Below, piece by piece: positions 49,970 to 57,841 of a DNA stretch of 59,846 bases. The DNA lies in NCBI GenBank assembly GCA_017649645.1, contig JAGCGK010000059.1:1-59846 (forward strand). Reading direction: 5' to 3'. The notes under the pieces are model-generated. The model did no database searches. It saw only the letters and a list, made by a program, of their open reading frames with translations, and was not told where the DNA came from. Each line of letters starts with the position of its first letter. The first letter of the stretch is position 1. The stretch is from Clostridiales bacterium (GTDB taxonomy: Bacteria; Bacillota; Clostridia; Saccharofermentanales; Saccharofermentanaceae). Position numbers and translations under genes: made by a program.

Positions 49970-51172
49970 ATGGCAACAAAGAAATATATCTATAGTGAAA
50001 GAGCTCATTATATGTGTCCGAATATGCATTTTGGGATCATTGCGGATATCCAAAAAACATATAAAAAAGAGCTTTTAAAAGAAAGTATTGAAGCTCTAAA
50101 ACGAGCACATCCTTTGCTGTCTAGCCTGATAACTGAGGAAAAAGATACAGGTAAGATATTCTATGATAAACAAGATAATTTAGATATACCGATCGAAGTT
50201 GGAAGTGACTGGCAATCCGACTATGACAAGGTGTCTAAGGCAGGATGGAATGTTCAAAAGGAAGCCCTGCTTAAGATATTTGTTTATCCTTTGGCTGAAA
50301 GCTTCAAGATACTTTTTATCACACATCATCTTCTATGTGACGGAAGAGGTCTTTTGCAGCTTGTTGAGGAATTCGCGGAGTGCTACTCAAATAATGAAAA
50401 GCCAAAGTTTTCTGAAGAAAGATTGATCGAAAATATAAGTGATCTTCCTCAGGGAAGCGACCTTGGATTTATGAGTAAGATCATTATCAAGGATGCAAAT
50501 AAGAAGTGGGGAAAAGAAGGTCATAAAGTAAGTTTTGACGAATATCTTAAGTTTGAGAAAGATTTTGATTCAAAGCAGAATACAGTTCGTAATATCATGA
50601 GTTTTGACGGGCCTTCTTTGGAAAAGATTGTTTTTGAATGTAAGGACAATGAAGTATCGGTAAATGATTATATCATCGCCAAGATGATGATTGATGAAAA
50701 TACAACAAAGGTAATCATAGCTTCAGATATAAGATCAAAGATCAAGAACTATAATGAAGGCTCTATGGGAAATTATGCATCTGCTTTTAGCGTAGTAGTT
50801 AAGAAGAGATCTTCCAATGTTTTCGAGCTGGCAAAGATGGTCAGAGATGAGGTCAAAAAGATACTTCGATCGCCTCGAAAAGAGATGCTTGTCTTGGCAT
50901 GCTATTTTACTATGGATCCTGAACTTTTGGATGCAGTTGCCATATCAACTTTGGGCGGTTTTAAAAGCAACGCAGGTAAATTTGTCGGAAGCAAGATGTT
51001 CGGTTTTGAAGCACGTGAAGGGTATTGCATAACTAATCTCGGCAAAATAAAAAGCAGTTCCATTTCTGAAGCTGCTTTTATCCCGCCGGCATCTCCTGCA
51101 AACAGGAAAGCCTGGGGTGTTTTAACCGTTAATGACAAGATGAGGATTTGTTCCTTATATAGCGGACATTAA
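49970..51172 (+). CDS. Condensation-domain-like acyltransferase
   Basis: A 400-residue protein with the HHxxxDG motif as HHLLCDG at 119-125, in which H120 and D124 match the catalytic and structural residues of condensation domains, PapA-type and alcohol acyltransferases. The N-terminal part (MHFGIIADIQ..KESIEALKRAHPLLSSLI) is also typical of this superfamily. No carrier-protein or adenylation domain is nearby, so an NRPS role is unlikely; a free-standing acyl-CoA-dependent acyltransferase is more likely. The gene ends in a 4-base overlap with the convergent gene. Confidence 0.78.
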   Translation: MATKKYIYSERAHYMCPNMHFGIIADIQKTYKKELLKESIEALKRAHPLLSSLITEEKDTGKIFYDKQDNLDIPIEVGSDWQSDYDKVSKAGWNVQKEALLKIFVYPLAESFKILFITHHLLCDGRGLLQLVEEFAECYSNNEKPKFSEERLIENISDLPQGSDLGFMSKIIIKDANKKWGKEGHKVSFDEYLKFEKDFDSKQNTVRNIMSFDGPSLEKIVFECKDNEVSVNDYIIAKMMIDENTTKVIIASDIRSKIKNYNEGSMGNYASAFSVVVKKRSSNVFELAKMVRDEVKKILRSPRKEMLVLACYFTMDPELLDAVAISTLGGFKSNAGKFVGSKMFGFEAREGYCITNLGKIKSSSISEAAFIPPASPANRKAWGVLTVNDKMRICSLYSGH

Positions 51173-52302
51173 TCGTCATCATCGTATCTTCTGTAGTCGT
51201 CATCCTCATCTTTTTTCTTGTCTTTTACAAGCATGCTTGAAGCTGAAACCGCTACGATTGCCGACCAGAATAATCCAAAAAGGATCACTGGTACTAATTT
51301 GACTATAATTCCCATGATCAGTGCGAAGATGCCGGCCAGGAAAAAGGGAGCCATGAATATTATCGAGAAGATATTGGATTTGTTTCCCGTGGACTGATTG
51401 GAAACAAATCCTCGTATGCCATCGTATCTGCCGTCTCCTTCTTGAAGTGGAACTTCCTCGTAATCGAACTGTCTTTCTTTGAATACGGATTTGCCCATTC
51501 CGATTATTACCAGTATGAAGATTCCTGCGATGACATAAATAGGAATCATTTTACCGGAAAATAAATAGTTCTTGGATAATAAAGTCTTGTCTCTATCATG
51601 CATGTTTTTAACGGCATTCGCGAAAACTTTGCCCGGATTTTGACCTTGGCTGAGACCGCTTTGAACATCATTAACGAAATGACCTTCCTGATAGAGGGCA
51701 TCCGTATCATCACCGATCATGCTTTCCCACTCGAAATCCGGTCTTTCAAGTTCTCCGGAAATATATTCTGCTGCTTGATCTTTCGGGATAGCATATACGA
51801 ACAGAAAGTGACGCTCGTCATCAAATTCATCGAGGTATTTATGGTATGCGAAATTTTCCAGGCTCGAAAAACTTCCCCTATAGTCTTCGATGTACATTGT
51901 ATAAACGACAGGGCAGATTCCCGTTAAGTCATTGAATTCCTCGAAAACTTTTTCTACTTCGGCATCGTTATCGATGATGCCGATATTATCCATGATCCTT
52001 GTATTAGGTCTGGTATAGTTTTCCTTCAGCTTTCTTGGAATGTTTTTCGTAATACTAGGTAAAAATATGGAAAAACATAAGCCAAAGAAAAGAAGACCTA
52101 TAATGATGGTTGTTAATCCTGTTTTGCGTGGAGTTGAATCTGAGTAAAAATATTCATCAGGTCTTCCGTCATGATAGTGACGGCGATACCTTCTTGACCC
52201 CGGAAAATAATCATCTGATATTCTGGCGCTGCTTCCGCCTGATGAACCTCCGCCACCGTGTGATCCTCCGCCTGATGATCCTCCGCCTCCGCTATGTGGC
52301 AT
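51169..52302 (-). CDS. Gly/Ser-rich multi-helix membrane protein with TPM-like outer domain
   Basis: A 377-residue membrane protein. Residues 1-30 are Gly/Ser/His-rich low complexity (GGGGSSGGGSHGGGG). A Tyr/Arg-rich stretch follows, then helix 1 at about 62-82, an outer domain at about 83-250 and three further helices at about 253-273, 312-330 and 335-356. The tail is acidic (KDEDDDYRRYDDDD). The outer domain (FNDLTGICPVVYTMYIEDYRG; FVYAIPKDQAAEYISGELE) looks like a TPM-type domain (YgcG-like), but I cannot be sure. It has AGGGAGGG upstream. Its stop overlaps that of the acyltransferase gene, with no terminator between. Confidence 0.7.
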   Translation of the reverse strand: MPHSGGGGSSGGGSHGGGGSSGGSSARISDDYFPGSRRYRRHYHDGRPDEYFYSDSTPRKTGLTTIIIGLLFFGLCFSIFLPSITKNIPRKLKENYTRPNTRIMDNIGIIDNDAEVEKVFEEFNDLTGICPVVYTMYIEDYRGSFSSLENFAYHKYLDEFDDERHFLFVYAIPKDQAAEYISGELERPDFEWESMIGDDTDALYQEGHFVNDVQSGLSQGQNPGKVFANAVKNMHDRDKTLLSKNYLFSGKMIPIYVIAGIFILVIIGMGKSVFKERQFDYEEVPLQEGDGRYDGIRGFVSNQSTGNKSNIFSIIFMAPFFLAGIFALIMGIIVKLVPVILFGLFWSAIVAVSASSMLVKDKKKDEDDDYRRYDDDD

Positions 52303-52433
52303 AATAATCCCTCCCTTTTTTTCTCATTTCCCAAGTATTATACAATACTCCGATAAACGGTTCGTTATATTTTTCGAAAAGAATAAAAGAGTGTAATTGT
52401 GTATAATCCTTAAAAAACACAGGAGGTTTATAT

Positions 52434-52652
52434 ATGTCTATCGGATTACTTAAGGGAACTGTTGCTCTTGAACCGCATCAGGAAGAATGGGATATCGAGG
52501 GCAGAAGGATCTGTGCTAAGATCAAGGAACTTCTGGGTGATGATATTGTTGATGCAAGGCATGTTGGAGGCACCTCCATATTACGGAACTTCTTGATAAA
52601 GCTCGTGTATGGAAAGAGAGTAATTGATCGGTTGAGAACCGTTGATGTATGA
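52434..52652 (+). pseudogene. GrpB-family remnant
   Basis: The first 50 residues (MSIGLLKGTVALEPHQEEWDIEGRRICAKIKELLGDDIVDARHVGGTSI, described here as positions 1-49) match the opening of GrpB/nucleotidyltransferase-like UPF0157 proteins, whose next motif is normally PGIPAKPIIDI. Here the frame continues with LRNFLIKLVYGKRVIDRLRTVDV and stops at residue 72, against about 170 in intact relatives. Upstream there is AGGAGGT and a TATAAT at 52402-52407, so it may still be transcribed. A deletion fusing the start to unrelated sequence is the likely origin. Confidence 0.6.
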
Positions 52653-52737
52653 ACGAATTGTAAATTACTTTGATAATCAAAATAATACCTCATATTTACC
52701 TCAATTGTCCGTATTTCTTTTTCGAGAAAGGAATAAG

Positions 52738-52812
52738 ATGAAATCAGAAATACAAATAAATTTGAAGTGTTACTTGCTCTCGTACCTTAGGTTCAGAGCA
52801 GATCGGAGATAA
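52738..52812 (+). CDS. Possible 24-residue leader peptide
   Basis: ATG 52738 has AAAGGA 6 bases upstream and the frame runs for 24 codons (MKSEIQINLKCYLLSYLRFRADRR) to TAA at 52812. The stop is 2 bases before the ATG of the following hydrolase, whose CGGAG site lies inside this frame. Translational coupling would follow if it is made. It is short and may be chance. Confidence 0.3.
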   Translation: MKSEIQINLKCYLLSYLRFRADRR

Positions 52813-52814
52813 AT

Positions 52815-53609
52815 ATGAATTATAAGATCTATGATAATAATTCGACAGAGTGGGTCCTCCTGATCCACGGCTTAGGCGGAAGCATCAAGACCTGGAAATA
52901 CCAGATCGAGGATCTTCACGATTACAATGTCATCGCAGTTGACCTTGAAGGACATGGCGGTTCGGCATTTGAGAAGCGTAAGAGACTTCTTACGAGATCA
53001 GCTTCTGACATCAACAGCATTCTTGAGAAAGAGAATATCCATAAGGTCAATGTCATTGCCTTGTCACTTGGAACTCTGGTTGCCATGGAATTTGCATATC
53101 TTTACACAGAAAAAGTAAACTCTATTATCCTTGCCGGTTTCGTTTTGAACATGGGATTGGGATATAAGTCCTTATTGGCGGTAGTCGAAGGAATCAAATA
53201 TCTTGTTCCGAAGAAATTCTTTTATCCTATGTTCGCGAACATCATGATGCCTCATAAGAACCATAAGAAGTCCAGAGATTTCTTTATAAGGGAATCTGTT
53301 AAGATGAAATCTGTTGCTTTCAGAAGATGGCTCAGCGAATTGTTCAGGACCCAGTTCAAGTTAAATGAATATCTTAATGTTATCAAGAGCAGCAACGTAC
53401 CTGTATTCTTTATCACAGGTAACGAGGATTACTTCTTTGTTAACAGTGTAAAGAGAGCTCATAAGAAGTTGAGTGAAGCTTCATTCAGCTTTATAGAGAA
53501 ATGCGGACACGTCTGCAGCATCGAGAAATATCACGAGTTCAATGATCTGGTTATAAACTATCTGAATGGCCTGAAAAAGCCTGATAATACGAAAGCTATA
53601 ATGGCGTAA
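52815..53609 (+). CDS. Alpha/beta hydrolase
   Basis: A 264-residue hydrolase. Oxyanion motif LIHGLGGS at 16-23, nucleophile S84 in ALSLG (a variant of GxSxG with Ala first), acid D205 (GNEDYFF) and base H232 (CGHVCSIE). The start has CGGAG 8 bases upstream. It is about 20 percent similar by eye to the hydrolase at 49069 only in the motifs, so it is not a recent copy. It lies alone before a terminator. The substrate is unknown. Confidence 0.86.
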   Translation: MNYKIYDNNSTEWVLLIHGLGGSIKTWKYQIEDLHDYNVIAVDLEGHGGSAFEKRKRLLTRSASDINSILEKENIHKVNVIALSLGTLVAMEFAYLYTEKVNSIILAGFVLNMGLGYKSLLAVVEGIKYLVPKKFFYPMFANIMMPHKNHKKSRDFFIRESVKMKSVAFRRWLSELFRTQFKLNEYLNVIKSSNVPVFFITGNEDYFFVNSVKRAHKKLSEASFSFIEKCGHVCSIEKYHEFNDLVINYLNGLKKPDNTKAIMA

Positions 53610-53616
53610 ACTACAG

Positions 53617-53642
53617 AAGGGGTGCAGTTGCACTCCTTTTTT
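53617..53642 (+). terminator. Terminator of the hydrolase gene
   Basis: AAGGGGTGCA (53617-53626) pairs with TGCACTCCTT (53629-53638), one G-U pair, then six T. Confidence 0.9.
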
Positions 53643-53685
53643 GTGATATCATTTATTCTGATAAATGGTAAGGGGGAATAAGCAG

Positions 53686-54333
53686 ATGAAATATGATGAA
53701 ACCGGTCTTCCGGAAAAAGTGAAAGCATATCTTGAAGAGATATATAACGATGAAGGATTATCTGATGCTTTCTTTGATTGTGATGTAGAGATACTTGATG
53801 AAGCATGCATAACAGACATGGAGGATGATTGTAGCTGGCTTGATGATCTGATGGGACCATCACAATCCCGCGAATCCTTTTATGAAGATATAAAGCCGTT
53901 TGCCATGGACGGAACCGGAGCTGTATGGGTTATCTTAAATGATGAACTTGTAGGCTATATCGGAACTGAAGGTGAGTGCGGAATAGTAGCGCGTAACATA
54001 GATGAATTCATGAATATCATAGCTTACGGAAGATACTTTTCCGATTACAGTATCGAGCATCTTAAGAGCGAGGAATACTTTATTTCAAGTTATACCGAGC
54101 CTGAAGATGATGAACATAGAGAAGTCTTCGACAGGTTTATCGAGAAACACGGATTTACCAAAGATCCGCATAAACTATATGAGATGATCATCGCGGGGCT
54201 CACAGTTAAGCCGTTCTTTGAGTTTAGATCTACAGATGATGATTATTGTGATTCGTATTCCATCCTGGGTTCTGATGACGGGCAGGAAGCACTGGAAAAA
54301 CTGATCGATCTGCTTAAGATTGACAAAAAATGA
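53686..54333 (+). CDS. Acidic cytoplasmic protein, unknown function
   Basis: A 215-residue protein without signal peptide or membrane segment. ATG 53686 is chosen because AAGGGGG lies 10 bases upstream; ATG 53665 precedes that site. The segment DGTGAVWVILNDELVGYIGTEGECGIVARNIDEFMNIIAYG (about 74-115) recalls SMI1/KNR4 (SUKH)-type immunity and regulatory proteins, but I do not claim membership. It is rich in Asp and Glu, with few Lys. It stands after a terminator and 45 bases before tcdA. Function unknown. Confidence 0.72.
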   Translation: MKYDETGLPEKVKAYLEEIYNDEGLSDAFFDCDVEILDEACITDMEDDCSWLDDLMGPSQSRESFYEDIKPFAMDGTGAVWVILNDELVGYIGTEGECGIVARNIDEFMNIIAYGRYFSDYSIEHLKSEEYFISSYTEPEDDEHREVFDRFIEKHGFTKDPHKLYEMIIAGLTVKPFFEFRSTDDDYCDSYSILGSDDGQEALEKLIDLLKIDKK

Positions 54334-54378
54334 CTGAATCTATATATTATGCCTATTAATATAGTAGGTGAATATAGT

Positions 54379-55167
54379 ATGCTTAACGAATTTTCCAGAA
54401 CACAGCTATTATACGGCAGATCCGCAATGGACAGACTAAGAAACAGCAGGATCCTTGTTTTCGGAATTGGCGGTGTAGGGGGCTATGTTGTTGAAGCACT
54501 TGCGAGATCAGGTGTCGGAGCGCTCGATCTTGTTGATGATGACAGGGTGTGTCTTACGAATATCAACAGACAGATCCTGGCTACCAGAAAGACTGTTGGA
54601 AAGTTCAAGGTTGATGTAGCTGAAGAGAGGATAAAAGAGATATCTCCTTCGTGCGAAGTTACGAAATTTAAGACATTTTATCTACCTGAGACACAGGATC
54701 AGTTTGATTTCACTCAATATGATTATATTATTGATGCTATCGATACGGTTACAGGTAAACTCGCTATAATCGAGAATGCCGATAAGGCGAATGTGCCCGT
54801 CATCTCTTCTATGGGCGCAGGAAACAAGGTTGACCCTACAGGATTCATGGTGGCGGATATTTATGATACTTCGATCTGCCCGCTTGCAAAAGTTATGAGA
54901 AGAGAATGCAAAAAACGCGGGATCAAATCTCTTAAGGTCGTTTATTCCAAAGAAAAACCCGTACGACCTCTGGAGGATATGTCTATTAGTTGCAGACAGC
55001 ATTGTATCTGTCCTCCCGGAGCTGCTCGAAAATGTACTGAAAGGCGAGATATTCCCGGCTCGACTGCATTTGTCCCGTCGGTAGTCGGACTTATCATTGC
55101 AGGTGAAGTTATTAACGATCTTTGCAAAGGCTATAGAGATATCGCTGAAAAAGAATACGGCATGTGA
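54379..55167 (+). CDS. tcdA: tRNA threonylcarbamoyladenosine dehydratase
   Basis: A 262-residue E1-like enzyme (TcdA, formerly CsdL/YgdL) that cyclises t6A to ct6A at tRNA position 37, using ATP. The nucleotide-binding motif GIGGVGGYVVEALARSGVG is at 29-47; the typical opening SRTQLLYGRSAMDRLRNSRILVFG and NINRQI and a later IDAIDTV follow. The start ATG 54379 has AGGTG 8 bases upstream; an earlier in-frame ATG at 54349 has none. It is separate from a ThiS or MoaD gene, which supports TcdA over ThiF. Confidence 0.92.
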   Translation: MLNEFSRTQLLYGRSAMDRLRNSRILVFGIGGVGGYVVEALARSGVGALDLVDDDRVCLTNINRQILATRKTVGKFKVDVAEERIKEISPSCEVTKFKTFYLPETQDQFDFTQYDYIIDAIDTVTGKLAIIENADKANVPVISSMGAGNKVDPTGFMVADIYDTSICPLAKVMRRECKKRGIKSLKVVYSKEKPVRPLEDMSISCRQHCICPPGAARKCTERRDIPGSTAFVPSVVGLIIAGEVINDLCKGYRDIAEKEYGM

Positions 55168-55206
55168 TATGATTTTCGAAAAGGGAACACCAAGAGGAAT
55201 AGACCA

Positions 55207-55764
55207 ATGACTGTTGAAGAAAAGGCAAAATTGATAGTAAAGGATATTTTGTCCGAAAAAGGAAATGATCCGGTTCGGATATTTAAGAATATCGCAAAAA
55301 AAGAATATGTCAGCATTCATGGTCCGGAACATCATATCCTTGACGGAGCATGTATTCTTGTGGCTTTTCATAATGCCGGAGGAAACATCGATATAGATAA
55401 GAGCCTCGATAGATTATTCAACGAGGGCCTTCGGATGCCGGGGGCTATGTGTGGGCTTTGGGGCGTTTGCGGAGCGATAACATCAGTTGGTGCGGCTCTG
55501 TCGATCATCGATGGAACAGGACCTTTGTCTGATGACGGAACCTGGGGAGAACATATGTCCTTTACCTCTCAGGCTTTGTGTAAACTTGGTAAGATCAACG
55601 GCCCCAGATGTTGCAAAAGGGATGCGATGATCGCGTTTGAAAATGCAGTAGAATACATTAATGCCCATTATGATGTAAAACTGGAATACGATCCGCAGGT
55701 GTGTGAATTTTCGACTGCAAATCAGCAGTGTATAAAAGAAAGGTGTCCGTTTTATCCCGGATGA
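55207..55764 (+). CDS. DUF5714-domain protein, Cys-rich
   Basis: A 185-residue protein. I recognise DUF5714 by HGPEHHILDGACILVAFHNAGG (about 38-59), GAMCGLWGVCGAITSVGAA (about 79-97) and PRCCKRDA (about 130-137), followed by CEFSTANQQCIKERCPFYPG at the end. Cysteines at these places could bind a metal or an Fe-S cluster. In some genomes this domain is fused behind a methyltransferase or a radical SAM domain; here it is free. It lies 39 bases after tcdA. Function unknown. Confidence 0.78.
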   Translation: MTVEEKAKLIVKDILSEKGNDPVRIFKNIAKKEYVSIHGPEHHILDGACILVAFHNAGGNIDIDKSLDRLFNEGLRMPGAMCGLWGVCGAITSVGAALSIIDGTGPLSDDGTWGEHMSFTSQALCKLGKINGPRCCKRDAMIAFENAVEYINAHYDVKLEYDPQVCEFSTANQQCIKERCPFYPG

Positions 55765-55787
55765 TAATAAACAATGAGGTGTTTAGT

Positions 55788-56000
55788 GTGATCAAGTGCT
55801 GTTTTTTAGAAACGGCATGGTGGTGTTGATCACCTGAAATTGGAGAAGCCCAAAGTAATCATCGGCTTGTCTTTTCCATGCAGATGAAGATCAGATGCGC
55901 TTGAAAAAAGCTGGTTTGTGCTATACTGTATTGGGCTGAATAGACACTGTAATTCAGCTATGGCAGCGCTGGCTAGCTTAGGCAGTGCTGCTTTCAATCG
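55788..56000 (+). promoter_or_regulatory. Structured region and promoter before pit
   Basis: Three hairpins are visible. GTGATCAA (55788) pairs with TTGATCAC (55826), with an inner TGCTGTTT/AAACGGCA helix. GGCTGAAT pairs with ATTCAGCT near 55935-55961. GCAGCGCT pairs with AGTGCTGC near 55965-55991. A TTGAAA and an extended -10 TGCTATACT (-10 ending near 55928) give a promoter between the first and second hairpins. The two later hairpins would be in the 5' UTR of pit. They do not match a riboswitch known to me. No gene is seen in this gap of 250 bases. Confidence 0.55.
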
Positions 56001-56014
56001 GAAAGAAGGAAACT

Positions 56015-57067
56015 ATGAATCTATCATTTGTCTATTTCTGGGAGCAGGTGACATCTAACCCGCTTCTGATGCTCGCAGTCGGCCTGACCCTCGGCGTCAT
56101 TTTCGTTAATGGCTGGACAGACTGTCCGAACGCAATCGCAACCTGTGTAACGACCCGATGTATGGAAGCGCGCCCTGCGATTCTGATGTCTGCATTCTTC
56201 AATTTTCTCGGCGTGTTTATTATGAGTTCGGTGAATGCGACGGTTGCACAGACGATCGCAAACATGGTCGATTTCGGAAACAACTCACATGATGCGATCG
56301 TGGCGCTGTCCGCTGCTTTACTGGCAATCGTAATCTGGGCAGTGCTCGCCTGGTATTTCGGGATACCGACCAGCGAAAGCCACGCTTTGATCGCCGGACT
56401 GACCGGCGCCGCGATTGCAATGCACGGCGGACTTTCCGGAGTCAACGGTCACGAATGGATCAAGGTCATCTACGGTCTCGTGATCTCGGTCTTGCTCGGC
56501 TTTATTCTCGGATATGCGGTATGCAAACTGGTTACGGTCATCTTTTTCAATGTAGACCGGCGAAAAACAGAAGGTATCTTCCGATATGGTCAGATTGGTG
56601 CCGCATGTGCTATGAGTTTTATGCACGGCGCACAGGACGGTCAGAAATTCATGGGTGTTATCCTGATGTGCCTTCTGCTTTCAAACGGAGGAGGAGAAGG
56701 CGGTGCAGTCAAGATGCCGGTATGGATCATGCTGCTTTGTTCCGTCATCATGTCGATCGGTACGTCGATCGGCGGTAAGAAGATCATCAAATCCATCGGC
56801 ATGGATATGGTAAAGCTGGAAAAATATCAGGGTTTTTCGGCAGATATGGCAGCTTCGATCGCGCTGCTCATCAGTTCACTATTCGGTATTCCTGTATCGA
56901 CTACCCATGCAAAAACAACTGCGATCATGGGTGTCGGTGCTGTCAAACGACCTTCTGCGGTCAATATCGGAGTTGTAAAAAATCTCATGATGACATGGAT
57001 TTTGACCTTCCCGGGCTGCGGACTAATCGGATTTATCACAACGAAGATCTTTATTGCGATCTTCTGA
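56015..57067 (+). CDS. pit: Low-affinity inorganic phosphate transporter, PiT family
   Basis: A 350-residue membrane protein with about ten helices. The family's two signature halves are GWTDCPNAIATCVTTR (about residues 27-42), a variant of GANDxxNA, and FMHGAQDGQKFMGV (about 204-217). The C-terminal segment GIPVSTTHAKTTAIMGVG is also typical. ATG 56015 has AAGGAA upstream. It is followed after 13 bases by a DUF47 gene, the usual partner. The codon use (many CTG, GCG, CGC) is more GC-rich than neighbouring genes. Phosphate, perhaps as a metal complex, is moved by proton or sodium symport in relatives. Confidence 0.93.
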   Translation: MNLSFVYFWEQVTSNPLLMLAVGLTLGVIFVNGWTDCPNAIATCVTTRCMEARPAILMSAFFNFLGVFIMSSVNATVAQTIANMVDFGNNSHDAIVALSAALLAIVIWAVLAWYFGIPTSESHALIAGLTGAAIAMHGGLSGVNGHEWIKVIYGLVISVLLGFILGYAVCKLVTVIFFNVDRRKTEGIFRYGQIGAACAMSFMHGAQDGQKFMGVILMCLLLSNGGGEGGAVKMPVWIMLLCSVIMSIGTSIGGKKIIKSIGMDMVKLEKYQGFSADMAASIALLISSLFGIPVSTTHAKTTAIMGVGAVKRPSAVNIGVVKNLMMTWILTFPGCGLIGFITTKIFIAIF

Positions 57068-57080
57068 TTTGGAGGAAACT

Positions 57081-57710
57081 ATGGCTAACAAGAAAAACGA
57101 TTTTTATTGGAACAATTATATTTCGGCTGCTGATACTGCCTGCTTTGCTGCGGATTATCTGCTCAAATGTCTGCGGGAATTCGATACCGAAAAAATGAAC
57201 GAAATGCTGACTGCGATGCATGAATATGAACATAAGGGCGATTCGCTTCGTCATGAAATGTCCGAGGCACTGGCAAAATCTTTTGTCACGCCGATCGACC
57301 GCGAGGACATGGCAGAACTCTGCCAGAGACTTGACCATGTGATCGACTCCATCGAGGAAGTTTTACAAGTAATCTATATCAACAATGTTGCAAAGATCAC
57401 CGATGAGGCTGTTAGTTTTGCGGAGAAGATCTGTATCTGTACTGCAAAAATGAAGTCGATGGTGACAGAACTCCCGAATTTCAGAAAATCCGAGCAGTTG
57501 CACAAACTCATCGTCGATGTAAACACCGCAGAAGAAGAATGCGATGCGCTGTATCTTCAGGCTTCTTACAACTGCCATAAAAACTGGGACGGGAAGAATC
57601 CGCTGGACGTGATTGCATGGCGTGAGATCTACTCGAAGTTGGAAGAATGCCCTGATGCCTGCGAGGATGTCGCGGACACCATCGAAGCCGTGGTCATGAA
57701 AAACACCTGA
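57081..57710 (+). CDS. DUF47 (PhoU-like) partner of the phosphate transporter
   Basis: A 209-residue all-helical cytoplasmic protein of the DUF47/YkaA family, related to PhoU. Metal-binding motifs near HEYEHKGDSLRHEM (about 49-62) and AEEECDALYLQA (about 154-165) fit E/DxxxD repeats of this fold. The start has GGAGG 7 bases upstream; an earlier start at 57054 lies in pit. Pairing with pit suggests that it regulates or helps that transporter. It shares pit's GC-rich codons. Confidence 0.9.
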   Translation: MANKKNDFYWNNYISAADTACFAADYLLKCLREFDTEKMNEMLTAMHEYEHKGDSLRHEMSEALAKSFVTPIDREDMAELCQRLDHVIDSIEEVLQVIYINNVAKITDEAVSFAEKICICTAKMKSMVTELPNFRKSEQLHKLIVDVNTAEEECDALYLQASYNCHKNWDGKNPLDVIAWREIYSKLEECPDACEDVADTIEAVVMKNT

Positions 57711-57814
57711 TGACTGCGAGGAAGAGTTCTAAGCCTGTCTCAGCGGTAAGCGGTTCCAAGGAATTCATAAAGGCTTTCTCCTAAGAGACAGCATTTGATA
57801 TATAAACATCCAAG

Positions 57815-57841
57815 AAAAGACCGTCACGCCGGGCGGTCTTT
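57815..57841. terminator. Terminator between pit-DUF47 and the aminotransferase
   Basis: AAAGACCG (57816-57823) pairs with CGGTCTTT (57834-57841). The stem overlaps the stop codon of the minus-strand aminotransferase. A T-run lies on the minus strand (TTTTCTT) so it works best for that gene. Between 57735 and 57793 CTGTCTC and GAGACAG could also pair. Confidence 0.75.

Noticed and set aside
54682-55371. 229-codon open frame on the minus strand across tcdA
   Set aside because: Phe/Ser/Ile-rich shadow translation of tcdA and the next gene; no ribosome binding site.
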